Notes under the pieces: model-generated
Told to the model about the DNA's origin: nothing
What the model saw: the letters and a program-made list of their open reading frames with translations, nothing else
The model's database searches: none
Made by a program: the position numbers and the translations under genes
Origin: Lycorma delicatula
Taxonomy: Eukaryota; Arthropoda; Insecta; Hemiptera; Fulgoridae
DNA: 64,000 nucleotides
Assembly: GCF_047948215.1 (NCBI RefSeq)
Contig: NC_134465.1
Location: 52,731,946 to 52,795,945 of the forward strand
Direction: 5' to 3'
Shown: positions 49,584-60,905 of the stretch, piece after piece
How the letters are laid out: every line of letters starts with the position of its first letter
Position numbering within the stretch: the stretch's first letter is position 1

Positions 49584-50499
49584 CGTACAAGCGAAATTTG
49601 TTCTTTAAGTCGTGAAATTACGCTAGTTTACTTAGTCCCGACCAACGCCGATAGTAACACCACGGCCGCACGAATTAAACACGGTAGGCGCGCGCGTTTT
49701 AGTTAGAATCATTGAATTAAAAAACGAAAAAAATATTATATTTATATAAAATGAAAATAAATATTTTAAATTAAGTTAAAATATGCGGCTTTAGCCGCGT
49801 AACTGTAAAGTCCTACAACTGTGTTGTCGGTTTTTTTAAAGATATGTATTGAAAAATCTTCACAATGAATTTTTTGTAAATTTCTTCGAATTTTATAATT
49901 TTTCATCTATTTTATACTTTTACTCGAACTAAAAAAACATATATTTTATTAAAACATACTATTTGAAAGATTATTATACGAAATTATTACCAACTAAATA
50001 GCACTTCAGATATAGAATAAACGTTTTTTTATGTATTATCTGTAACTATGTTTGATTAATTTGCTCCCAAGAGCTCCACAATATCATGTTTTTTTTTTCA
50101 AGCTTACGTTCTGTTTTATAATAAATATGAATACAGAAATACCTTAATATAACATGGAATTTAAACCTTTAAAACGTAAAATAGTTTTCGCCTAGAATAA
50201 GATTAAATTTACATGAAACTAATAAACTTGTATGTGCGAGATAGAAAAAGAGAGCATGCATTTTCTTCATATTTTTCTTTATAAAGGCAAAACATAATTG
50301 ACAAGTTCCAATTATTTCTCCATTTATTATTACTTGAATTAATGTTACTGTAACCTACACAGTAAATCTAACGTAATTATCATAACTATTGTTGACAACG
50401 GATAGTCGGCAGCAACGTTATTACATTATTCATGACGTAAATAAAAATAAAAACCGGTGTATATACAGACACATAAAGTAACACTAAGTAGCAGAAAAA
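49584..50499. other. AT-rich, no gene
   Basis: Apart from a GC-richer 49,590-49,700 piece next to the tRNA-like head, nothing is visible. Confidence 0.35.
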
Positions 50500-51060
50500 G
50501 TCCTTTTCTTTACTTGACGGGTCCACTCGGTCCGTTCGACCGGCGCTCCGTACGCTATACAGCAGCATGTATGTGTGTTTTCTTCTCTTATTCTAGCGAA
50601 CTAACTTGACTTCCCGTTTACCCTCATTCCACCGAAGATATAAACACAACAACCTTCTACTCGGTCGCTCTTCATCCCTATTGTAACACCGCTTTTAACC
50701 CCCTTTACAAGAGCCGAGCCGAGGGTGTCGACATACCGCGTAGCAACAAATTGACCGCTCCGACCCGACGAACCGTTCGCGTCTCGGAAATGCCGTTACT
50801 GATCCGACCGCTATTCCTGTCTCCCTTTATATCCAACTCCCTTGTCACACCACCACAGAACCGAGTAACTTCTTAACGTTCCACACCATCGCTACCCCTT
50901 TACGACTTCCACGACAAAGCTCTACAATGCACCGTACAAGACTTTCTCTCTGTTGTACCATTACTATTATTATTACTACTACTGACCCACACAACCCATC
51001 TTTCCTTTTCCACTCGAACTGAAAATTTATCTGTAAGCATCAGCCTTTCAATATTCCAGG
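50500..51060 (-). promoter_or_regulatory. C-rich, CpG-containing island, possible promoter
   Basis: About 560 bases are much more GC-rich than the surroundings and strongly C-rich on the plus strand, like the Dsp1 leader at 23.4-23.87 kb. It contains GGATATAAAGGGAGAC on the minus strand (plus 50,825-50,840), a TATA-like box, and a CAA|GTAAAG donor-like site at about 50,513. Neither strand has a convincing open frame. It could be the 5' end of a minus-strand gene, such as the serine-rich gene or a distal Dsp1 promoter, or an old GC-rich repeat. Confidence 0.35.
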
Positions 51061-51589
51061 TTCGGAGGAACCGCAATATTTCTATTCTATATTCTTAGGA
51101 ACACTTCCAGCATATGTGTAAATAATAATTTTATTTATTTAAAAAAAAAATTAATTTAATCTTTGAATTCAATGTCTTAAATTCCAATATAAACGCACAC
51201 AATTTAAAAAAATAAATAAATATAAAACAATTCAATTAATTAAACTAATCCCAAAATGTTTAAAAATTAATAAAAAACTTCGAGATAATAATGAAAAGAG
51301 TAAGACGATGATATAGTTATCCCAGATGTTTTTTGGATGGTAAAGAGAAAATTTTTTCAGAACAGAAAAAATAAAATAAAATATAACTTCTAAAATCGGT
51401 GATGAACACCTTTTCTCCATTAACAAAAAACTACAAGGTACGGTTGACTAAAATAAAAGTTGTGAAAGAAAGAATGACGAGAAGGAAAAAGAAAAATATA
51501 CAAAAGTGGAAGGATTTTTGTCATTTAAATAATTATATAATCTAGGAATCAAAAAAATATCTACCAACGACTAACGGTAGTAAATTATG
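51061..51589. other. AT-rich, no gene
   Basis: The frame at 51,232-51,426 (minus) has no domain. Nothing else visible. Confidence 0.35.
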
Positions 51590-51893
51590 ACCAACAGAAA
51601 GATTAAAAAAGAAAATAGTAGCGATCTTTGAAACATGGTGTTACGACGTAATGTTAAAAATCAAGCGGGAGAAAAAATTTCAAGATTAAAAAATTCCAGG
51701 AAATAACAGCACTGAACTAACGCGCAAAGAGTAGACGAGATCCAAATAGGCCCAGAAAATGATGCGTGAAAGACTTTGCGATGCCGGAACAGGATTTGGA
51801 TTCTAATCCATAATTGAAAAAGAAAAAACTAGGTCAAATATAACAGGAGAGAACTACGCAGACGAATTGCATCAGTGGGCCGAAAGACTAAAG
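51590..51893 (+). pseudogene. decayed LINE 3' fragment
   Basis: The plus strand reads RKIKKKIVAIFETWCYDVML then KIKREKKF, resembling RRIEAFEMWCWRRMLKIKW downstream of LINE reverse transcriptases. Later pieces (MMRERLCDAGTGFGF, NYADELHQWAERL) are too decayed to assign. Confidence 0.5.
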
Positions 51894-52103
51894 AACCCAT
51901 CCGGGTCGGTCTAGTGGTTAAACTCGTCATTGTACATCAGCCGATTTCGAACTTGAGAGTTCTTAGGTTCAAATCCTAATAAACGTAATTGCTTTTATTC
52001 GGATTTGAATACTAGATCGTGGACACCGGTGTTTTTTGGTGGTTGGGTATCAATTAACAACACGTCTCAGGAATGGTGGGTCTGATCTGTTCAAGATTAC
52101 ACG
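51894..52103 (+). mobile_element. tRNA-derived SINE, 3'-truncated
   Basis: It starts with an intact head (CCCATCCGGGTCGGTCTAGTGG) and B box (GAGTTCTTAGGTTCAAATCC). It keeps ATTCGGATTTGAATACTAGA and GGTGGTTGGGTATCAATTAA, then stops near TTCAAGATTACACG without the usual tail. Confidence 0.85.
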
Positions 52104-52378
52104 TTTACCGGTAAATTTATAGTTCCACTGCAATCACTAATGATTAATTGTTGATGCGACTACACATAAAAAGGTACATATATAAAACTTAATTTGGTAA
52201 GAGTGAAAATATACAAGGTAAAAACTAGAGAAAAAATTCATTAATTTTTTTCTTAATGATCTATTACCTTCTATGATGGTTAAGTTATACGAAAGTTTCA
52301 AACTCAAGCTCATATTTTTCCAGACAAATCTAAATAAGTTACATCGTTTAGAATAATGCTTATCAGATCGGGCGTTCA

Positions 52379-52613
52379 TTTTGGAAGCCGAGAGTTCCAG
52401 CGTTTAAAGTCTTGGTAAAGTCAGTTATTTTTACACGGATTTGAATACTAGATCGTAGATACCGGTGTTCTTTGGTGGTTGGGTTTCAATTAACCACACA
52501 TCTCAGGAATGGTCGAACTGACACTACAAGAGTACACTTCATTTACACTCACACATATCATCCTCTGAAGTATTATCTCAAAGTATTATCACCGGAGGAG
52601 GAAAAAGGAAATG
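52379..52613 (+). mobile_element. 5'-truncated SINE with 11-base duplication
   Basis: It begins within the tRNA-like region (TTGGAAGCCGAGAGTTCCAG) and runs to a shortened 3' end (ATCACCGGAGGAGGAAAAAGG). Flanks TCGGGCGTTCA at 52,368-52,378 and 52,614-52,624 are identical. So it inserted in this truncated state. Confidence 0.92.
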
Positions 52614-52624
52614 TCGGGCGTTCA

Positions 52625-54340
52625 CTGTTCAGTTTCAAATACACCACACAATTCTAAGATATTCATTAAGGAATGATGTTGTTTAGGGAAGCCTGGGATT
52701 GACTATAAATAGGATTATCCTTTTAATAATTTAGGAACATGGGGCCGATCAAATGAAAATCGTTTCACCGCGAAGTTCCAAACGTAAATAAAACTATTCA
52801 ACCTCCCGACTACGAAGAACCATTTAAAAAAAAATGATAAGTAACCGCTACATTAAGGGAACTTGAACATTCTAATATGAATAAGTTTGTTTCTCTACTA
52901 TATAGCTAGATCCTGATTTTTAATCCTTCGCCACAATTTCTATTCTTCGATTAGTTTCCCCGATATGTTCCACGGATTTAGAAAAAACACAAAGTGGATG
53001 GATACTACGGATATGAAAGTCAGGTTGAATTATTGGATTCTCAATGGCTACCGTTTGAAACTGTAATAAAAAATGTAGGAACAGTAGCAGATTGTCAAAT
53101 ATTCATGTAATTCAAATAAGGGAAGAATTTTCTAAAAACGTGGAAAATTGCGAATAGATAGTAAAACTCAGATTAATTTATTTTCAGAATATAACTTACT
53201 CATTATCAAAATTATTACATCATTTATTCATTCATTTGGGGGAATTACGTTTATTAATAAAATATTATACACATGAATTTTTTTTTCATAATAAATATTT
53301 ATCTAACGAATGTGTACATTATTACTTTATCAAACACTGACATAATCAGTCGTAGAATTAATATAAAAACAATTTAAGAGTAATTAATATTACGGCAACT
53401 ATTTTTTAAGTTATAAAAGAGAACTTAAAATTATAAAATTTAGGTCCCACATTTTTTAGTCTATTATTTATTTTCAAGCAGAATTTTTGAAAATTCTATT
53501 TTCGTTCTACTTCGCGTACGTGAATTTTCTCTAAATTACATTGTAAAATTGTATTAATTTACTGGCAATTTAACAAAATATATTGTTGTCTAACTCCAAT
53601 TTTTGTTTTTTTTTTTTTTTGTATTCAATAAAAATAAGTAATTCTTCCTCCACAGATTTTTGGTAAGCCTCCGATGTCAGCCTATTATTTAAATTGTTGG
53701 ATCCAATCAATTTTCCACGTATACGTTTATAGAATGTCTATTTTGAAAATTATTTTTAATTACAATATGAGATTTTAATGGGCCAATGAATGCAAATTTC
53801 GCGTACTGTTCATTCCATTGCTCTGAAATCAGTAAAAATAACTCTTACATATGAACTTTTAAGGAGGAAGTAAAGATACAAGAAGTCATGATATAATATT
53901 TAGCAAACTGGGATTTATGTGAATCCTAGTTCTGTATCCTATACTGGTGTCTCCACATCACAGAGTACATACCTACGACAAAATTGTACGGGATTTTGAA
54001 AAAGGAGCGTTTCTAATAAAATCCTGAAGGTATTTTTCAAAGTATTCTTATTAGGCATCCTTTTTGCTGAAAATAAAATTACTGGTATTTAATTGCAGCA
54101 GCCGTATATTTACATACTTTTTCAATGTTGAAAATATCTGGCAATTGAAAAAAATATCACGCACAGTAGTAATAATAATATGCAGCCAGTTAGTTGATTG
54201 CACTCAACTCATCAACATTTATAGTACATAAACATCTCAATAAAACTAATCACCTTAAAAAAAAGAACGATTCAATGAAATAATTGCTTTGTTTCGTAAC
54301 CATACCTAATTATTAATAATAGTTTTATAATTATTTATAT
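52625..54340. other. unassigned, mostly AT-rich
   Basis: No gene supported. The segment 52,680-53,110 is less AT-rich and may be a decayed repeat; the plus-strand reading VDGYYGYESQVELLDSQWLP near 53,000 has no family I recognise. Confidence 0.3.
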
Positions 54341-55170
54341 ATATTCCAATTCGGTGAAAAGAAGTGAAAACAGGCACAAAATTGCAAGGATTCGTAAGCG
54401 TACTTCCCTAAAAAAAAAAACCCCTAAATGTGAGAACGGCTTCTAAATATGGGCTACTTAGTTAAAATGCAAACATAAATAATAATTCAGCGTTTTCTAA
54501 TCAAAATTTAAGCAAACAGTTACCCGAACATTATGGTACATTAGAAATAAAATCCTTGTACTGATTATTTCTACATATAAAGAAATTTTAAAATTCAACA
54601 ATAAATCTATTATAAAACGGAGTTGCGTTACGAATACTGAAACACAACCCCTAACGGGAACTTATTTGGCTAAGCTTTTATACTTAATTTTACTGATGAA
54701 GATGATATAACGCTGTGGCCGACTAAATTTAAATGCATAAATTGTAAATACAACCCGTGAAATTGTTCATCATATTGACGTAGTTCTACCGAATTTCCTT
54801 TATTTTGATCGTTATTATTGTGTTCCTTGTATAATTAAGATATTTTCTGATGATGTTTTAATTCACATTCAAAAACTTCATATAAAGAGAATCGGAGGGC
54901 AAAAAACTTTTCTCTTTTTTGTCATTTCTGGATCAAACCCGAAGTCTTTTTACTAATTACACGATTCAAATTAAATTGATATCACTTTTCCTATGAACAA
55001 ATCAGCAGCTTAACAAATAGTAAAAAGACAAAAAACATACTGTAAAGCCACTTTAACAATTTGTAGCACATCTCGCCTGTTTGTCAAGAAGATTTAAAAA
55101 AAAAAAAACAGTTTCATTTTGTTCATAACAAAACGGTTAACATGTTATCTAATAAATCATAATTCGATAA
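54341..55170. repeat. sequence related to the 57.6-58.55 kb foldback element
   Basis: Two short pieces resemble the foldback element: GAAAACAGGCACAAAATT (54,367; compare GAAAACAGACACAAAATT at 58,144) and TTTCATTTTGTTCATAACAA (55,112; compare TTTCATTTTGTTCAAAATGA near 58,225). They may be ends of an older relative, or shared AT-rich sequence. The match is by eye. Confidence 0.3.
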
Positions 55171-55363
55171 GATTAACGTCTACGGAGCGCTATTGAATGA
55201 TCGACTTTAACGGCCGGACTTTTGAAATTTTCGAAAGTAAAGATTTCAAATGTATTTATTAATCGATGCGCTGGGTAGAATGTACATCGTTTTTCGATTT
55301 CATTAAAATATCTTAACCGGTTTACTAAGACAAATTTTTAACGGGAAAAAATTTAGGGAATAG

Positions 55364-56412
55364 CCGATGACTGGGTGCTAACAATAAAATGTAGATCATT
55401 TGTAGAGTCGGAGGAGGTCCTGATGGCTGACCTGGAGAAACTGGGAAGGTACTTCCGGAGATGGATGCTAATAAAACAGAGGTGTCATGCTTCCATCTGA
55501 GTAACACGTTTGCTAATAGGGAGCTTAAAATTCTATTTGAGGATACATGGCTCTTTCACAATAAGTCACTGAAATACCTAGGCGTGACACTTGATAGAAC
55601 GCTTTTATTTAAGGAGCACCTAATGAAAACTGCAGGGAAATTGAGAGCTAGAAACATCATATATAAGCTCTATGGAACGACGTGGGGAGCATCGGCTTCC
55701 CACCACTTTGCGCACATCGGCTCTGAACATGGTCTTCTCAGCTGCTGAATATTGTGCGCCAGTGTGGCTTAACAGCCCTTATGTTCATAGAATTGATGCT
55801 CAACTTAATAACACTATGGGAATGATTGCCGGAATTATCAGGTCTACTCCCGTGGAATGGTTCACATACCACCCCCGAACCTGCGCCGTATAAACGCTCT
55901 TATAATAGAGTACAAGAAGATTATGGACAATCGAAACCTGTCAATACATGAGGCCATTGAGGATGCCAACCGTTGTCGCCTTCGACCTAGAAAGCCACCT
56001 ATCAAAACAGCAATTGCTGCCAAAAAGGCCGATTTAACCTAACTGACGCCTGGCGTCGAGAATGGACCACAAAGTAGAATAACCAGATCCCATGTATTAC
56101 TCAAAGGCCGCCTGGTTTTGACTTGTCACGTAAGACAAGGTCAACGCTAAACAGAATACGGACTCAGCATGGTAGGTGCGCCTATTTCCTGTATAAATGG
56201 AGTAAAACACCGACGCCCCTTTGCGAGTGTGGTGAAAATCAAACTGTCAAGACATCATAGAAGTTTGCTCTAGGACAGCTTATGAAGGGAATCTCCTGAA
56301 GATTTCGTGATGGCGACTCCCGAATCAGTAGCATATATTTTATTTTGTTAAATCTTTGTTTGTAATTCTGACTGTAATTGGTGTTATGTTATGGTGCCAC
56401 ACGCTAAATAAA
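55364..56412 (+). pseudogene. 5'-truncated Jockey-like LINE with duplication
   Basis: The body starts within the reverse-transcriptase catalytic box (ADDWVLTIKC) and runs through SEEVLMADLEKLGRYFRRW. A frameshift follows near 55,461, then NKTEVSCFHLSNTFANRELK, LKYLGVTLDRTLLFKEHL, a shift near 55,670, LRTSALNMVFSAAEYCAPVW and IPPPNLRRINALIIEYKKIM. The last part (RHGRCAYFLYKW-like, CECGE) is shifted again. The tail has ACGCTAAATAAA. Identical TTAGGGAATAG at 55,353-55,363 and 56,413-56,423 are target-site duplications. No complete enzyme remains. Confidence 0.92.
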
Positions 56413-56423
56413 TTAGGGAATAG

Positions 56424-57088
56424 ACGGAAACTGAAAGGTTTACACAAACTTTTAAATTTGTTTATATCCTAAATCAGTTCTGGCAAACACTTTTCGGACA
56501 GAACTACACATATACGTCTGTATGATTGAGAACAATAAGGGAAGAGGGCAAAAAGTTAACTTATTTTTATTATTTTAATTTTAGAAATTATAACTACTTG
56601 TTAATGTAAATTCACATGTTAATTCACAAGGTGGAAGGTACTTCAACGGCCAATTTTAGTTTAAATAAGTAGACACGTGTTATGTTACGTCGTAAGTTCT
56701 TATGTTACATTAATAATAAGATGTAAATAATTCACGGTTATCAATAAATAAATAACAATTAAGTGGGTATAGAAATAATACAAAAAAAAAAAAAAAAAAA
56801 AAAAATGGATTAACGACGATAATGAGGACTGAAAAATGTTACTGAGGATTTTATAATCTAACACCTTAAAGAAAATAATATATTTTTATGTAGAATAAAA
56901 TAGCCCGTTATAGAAGTTTCGATCCCGGTAGATGGAATTAAACATAAAAAAAATACAGATCGGGAGTAATTGAAAATAAGTCTATAATAACTACTACAGA
57001 TATACCATACGTTTTCATGCATATAGGAAAAGTAAACATTTCTTTACGAAGGCCACAGTATACAAGGAAAAGATACACCATGACCTTC
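56424..57088. other. AT-rich, no gene
   Basis: It contains an A24 run at 56,782-56,805. Nothing else supported. Confidence 0.4.
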
Positions 57089-57116
57089 ATATATATATAT
57101 ATATATATGTATAAAA

Positions 57117-57312
57117 AAAAAAACGTTTATTTTTCCTATGTATGGAATGGAAACTTATAGAGTAACGTGTTCTACAGCACTGGAGGACACGCATCGAAGT
57201 CTTTTCAAAACAGTGATAGTTACGTAAAGCATTTTATATAAATAAAAATGGTTTTCATAAAATAAGTGTTTATTTTTCTTTGTATGGAAACTGATAGGAC
57301 ACCCTGTAGTGT
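57117..57312 (+). repeat. two mariner-terminus-like motifs in tandem
   Basis: GTTTATTTTTCCTATGTATG at about 57,125 and GTTTATTTTTCTTTGTATGG at about 57,269 are followed by AAACTTATAGAG and AAACTGATAGGACACCCTGT. The second agrees with a typical mariner end (ATGGAAACTTATGGGACACCCTGTA). Same orientation, about 144 bases apart: probably the 3' ends of two insertions or a duplicated terminus. Confidence 0.5.
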
Positions 57313-57429
57313 GAGACAATTAATAAATATTTTTCAAATTTAATTCATACTTTATATTCAATATTATTAAAAAAAAAAAAATGGTGGAAAAGTTTGTAGG
57401 AGGAATAAAGTTCCATAAACTAGAAAATT

Positions 57430-57605
57430 ACCTTAATTCAAATCCTATACTATAAAGAGGAAGAGGGTTTTCTTTTTGTTCGGTTAAACAAAACAAACTA
57501 CTCGATTTATCGCAGCTAAATTTTTATACACGTTTGTTAGCATAATTATGAAGGTTTCTGGATATATTTCATCTCGAAAAAAAATATATATATACATACA
57601 TACGA
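57430..57605 (-). mobile_element. CTAGC-type repeat, 3' end fragment
   Basis: The reverse of the family terminus: CTATACTATAAAGAGGAAGAGG, TTTTTGTTCGGTTAAACAAA, then GGATATATTTCATCTCGAAA and a TA tract. It matches the ends at 33.25, 34.29 and 58.73-58.88 kb. The 5' part is absent; the foldback element begins just after it. Confidence 0.6.
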
Positions 57606-57612
57606 GTATATA

Positions 57613-58553
57613 CAGGTTTTCTAAAATGGTGGGCTGGCTAAATTTTTACGTATTTTACTTGTAAAACCAAACAAAAAATATCTTTAGGAAAAATTTAAAT
57701 TTCTCCTTCGCTCTCATACTGTCCGCCATTTTCTTATTTTTATATAAAATTATATATCTCAAGTTCGGATATATGAATCATATTAAGCGTCTTGGTAATA
57801 GTTTTAAAAATTAGCAAAAACTCGGAACTTAAATACCTTCGCGAATTACAAAATGGCAACCATGTTTATTTTTCAATTCGTTGTATCTATAAATATTAGT
57901 TTTAATACCAAAATTTATGTTATTTGCTAAAATATTAAGCCTTTTATTTTTAACAAAATGTCATTTTATTTTTTTAAATTGGTTAACAAATAGTCATGAC
58001 AGAAAATTGATATTCTAATTTTGTGATAATTATTAGGTCTATTATTGTGAGAAAATTATTACTTAATTTGATCATTTACAGCACTACAATTAACAATAAA
58101 TGAAAACAATATTTCATCCAATTGAAAGTAAAATGGAGGACATGAAAACAGACACAAAATTATTACAACAATTTTCTGCCATAAATCGGCCATTTGTAAA
58201 CAGATTTTAAAAAATAAATAAAATTTCATTTTGTTCAAAATGAGAGTCTTAATATTTTAACAAATAACATAAATTTTGATAAAACTAATTGAAAAATAAC
58301 CATGGTCGCCATTTTGTAATTTGCGAAGCTATTTAAGGCTCGAGTTTTTGCTCATTTTTAAAACATTATTACAAAGTATTAATGTGATTCATCTATCCAA
58401 ATTGAGGTATAAATTTTTATACAACAATAACGAAATGGAGAACAGTAAGAGAACGAAAGAGAAATTGCCATTTTTGCTAAGGATATTTTTTGTTTAGTTT
58501 TACAAGTAGAATCCGAAAAAGTATAGCCAGCTCACCATTTTAGAAACACTCTG
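57613..58553. mobile_element. 941-base foldback (long inverted repeat) element
   Basis: The left end reads CAGGTTTTCTAAAATGGTGG; the complement of the right end reads CAGAGTGTTTCTAAAATGGT. The match continues inward: GCTGGCTA, TTACTTGTAAAAC, CAAACAAAAAATATC, and further TTACAAAATGGC and AACCATG. The arms are about 370 bases each (57,613-57,985 and 58,205-58,553) around a spacer of about 220 bases. A TA (57,611-57,612 and 58,554-58,555) flanks both ends, matching a Tc1/mariner-type target. No coding capacity exists, so it is a non-autonomous foldback element or MITE. Arms differ by substitutions and small indels. Confidence 0.8.
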
Positions 58554-58640
58554 TATATGTAGTAGTGGAATTTTACCGGTTGAAGCAAAACTTTTATGAA
58601 TTGAATTAATGAACTACGAACAGGGGGGGGGGGGGGTTTG
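58554..58640. repeat. G14 run and flank
   Basis: A run of 14 G at 58,623-58,636, unusual in this AT-rich DNA. No feature otherwise. Confidence 0.6.
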
Positions 58641-59455
58641 AGCTCAATGATTCGAAAAAATCGAATTAATAATATTACGTAATAATAGAATTACATTTAA
58701 GCGAAATAAATTAATATATCTATACCATTATATAAAAAGGAAGTGGTTTTTTTTTTGTTAGGGATAAACAAAAAAACTAATCGACTTATCGCTACTAAAT
58801 TTTTACTTATGTTTCTTGGCCTGAGTGAGGTTTATGGATGTATTTCATCTCAGGAAAAAAAAATATATATATATATTGTGAACTGTGAGTGTATATAATT
58901 GTGCGAGCTGGGTTTGAACCGATTGATTATGAACACCTAAAACTCAATTTCTAGATTTTTTAAGTTTCATTCCGCGGGTTAAAATTGATTTTTGAATTTT
59001 TTTAAACCCAGTTATTTTTTTTTTATTTCTCTGTAATAAATGAAGAAATCAACCTGATTTTTAAGGACGGTAATCTTCATATCAATAAAACATTTCTAAA
59101 TTTTGAATTTCGACCTTGAAACGGGGTGAAACCGCGGCAAAACCTTTTTGTATAATGATTGTAAATTTCCCCAACCACGACTATAGTAAACGAGATGTTC
59201 AATAAATCTAGGTTAGAAAATAATATTAACATAAATATTTAGAAACAATTTGCGGGGTTTTTTTAATTCGGATTTTTTTAAGGTGTGCAAAGGTATAAGG
59301 CGCTGTGGCTCAACCAACACAGCCATTGTCACCGTGACTAAGCTGCACCTGTCTCCGGTTACCTGACTAAAAAAAAAAACTGACCGTTTCGGGGAAACGC
59401 AAGTAACTATATAGCGCGGACGAAGCTGGAACGGAGAGCTAGTATTATATAAAAA
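58640..59455 (-). mobile_element. CTAGC-type interspersed repeat, minus copy
   Basis: In reverse: the terminus (58,720-58,880, CCATTATATAAAAAGGAAGT, GGGATAAACAAAAAAACTAA), a long AT-rich body with TTTGAATTTCGACCTTGAAA, then the GC-richer head (GCTGTGGCTCAACCAACACA, CCGGTTACCTGACT, GCAAGTAACTATATAGCGCG) ending GAGCTAGTATTATAT. It is the cleanest guide to the family's full extent of about 800 bases. Confidence 0.6.
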
Positions 59456-59480
59456 GACAAAACGATAAATAATAAGAATA

Positions 59481-60600
59481 AAAAAGGAATTTCCCTTCTA
59501 CCAGGCCTTTAAAGAATTTTAACTAAAATCTTCTTAACAGAATCGAAGAAACTGTAAAATAAAATATAGATATCAAGAAGGCTTTAGAAATAAATAGATA
59601 CTTTACGGAACAAATCTACAATCTGAAAAGTATTATTAGGCATAAAAAAACTCTTGCGCAAGAAGAAACTTTTTGTATCCAACGTCCACACTAATTTGCA
59701 GTGACAGACGCGCTAACTAGTAGAAACTACACACACAAGCCTAGTTTCAACTCGCCCACCACTGTGACTCACTGCATAAGCATGTATGAAAAATACATCA
59801 CTGTACAGTCAACATAACCTCAATTATTTCGACCTTAATCCAGGAACGACTCAAATAATTTTCATCAAATTTTCACACGCACAACTTCAGATAAACTACT
59901 ACCTAAATTTCAATAAGATTAATTTAGTAGTTTTCAAGATTTTCGACCCACAAAATTTTATAACTGAATGGATTTTCGTAATTGTCATACCTTAAAACGT
60001 AGAGGAAATTCATTTTCATATCCTAATCCCTACGGTATTAATATAATACCGTACGTTTCTTCAAAAAGTCCGTAAAAAAAACAAAAAAAAAAACAACATC
60101 GATATGTAATTTAATCATGAAATAACACTCGTGAATTTTAAGAAAATCTGATTCGAGAGTTGGAGGAAATCTATTAAATAACCAAAAAAAAATTCAGAAT
60201 CTATTCTAAAATCCAGAAAATTAATCTTCACATAAAATTTTGATTGATACCTATTCCAAAGTTACGTTCTTGGGTGAAATATCCGTACAAATTTTTATCA
60301 AAACCGAAGCCAGAAAAAAGAAGGAAATCACAAATCTTTTATAATATAATTTTAGAAAAATTAATTAAGACTTTGTAAAATTCAATATTAGAATTAAAAA
60401 CCCTTCTAATGACTCTAAGAGCGAAAACAAAAGAAATCAAAATCAACTGTTCAGCTTATGTAGATGATTCGGCACTTAAACCTAAACTTCGAATCGGTAG
60501 AAATTCAACTTGTTCTCAAAAATAAATAGCAGAAAATCGGGTTACGAAAAACATCAAGTTGAATTTCTATCGTAAAAAAAAAGAGCAATCATGAGAAATA
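59481..60600 (+). pseudogene. decayed LINE reverse transcriptase, interrupted
   Basis: The 5' piece (59,490-59,700) reads in shifting frames RIEETVK, YFTEQIYNLKSII and RHKKTLAQEETF, like the motif region NRIEExxxYKLGEYQxGFRxGRSCxEQIFNLK. The 3' piece (60,340-60,560) reads YNIILEKLIKTL and KINCSAYVDDSALKP, a YADD-like box with Val. Between them are about 600 bases with no reverse-transcriptase similarity that I can see, perhaps decayed or inserted. The frame at 59,786-59,995 lies in this gap. Confidence 0.6.
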
Positions 60601-60836
60601 TAAAAATGCACCTAATTTGTTAAATCCAAACTTTATTCATTTGAAAAAAAAAAAAATTAAAGAAGGGAACCAAAAATATTTCCATTTATCGGATTGTTTG
60701 TTAAAATGAATGAAAATATTTTCATTTATGAAAGACTCCGGTTAAATGGGGAAACCATACAAAATAAATATACCTTAATAATCTCGTAAAAAAAAGTCAC
60801 TAGATACTGAAATGTTTATTTAAACAGTAAAGGAAA

Positions 60837-60840
<4 letters not shown>

Positions 60841-60902
<62 letters not shown>
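60841..60902. repeat. (TA)31 tract, insertion site of the mariner-like element
   Basis: Continuous TA tract; the mariner-type element begins directly after it and TA sequence resumes at its right end (62,222). Confidence 0.95.
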
Positions 60903-60905
<3 letters not shown>

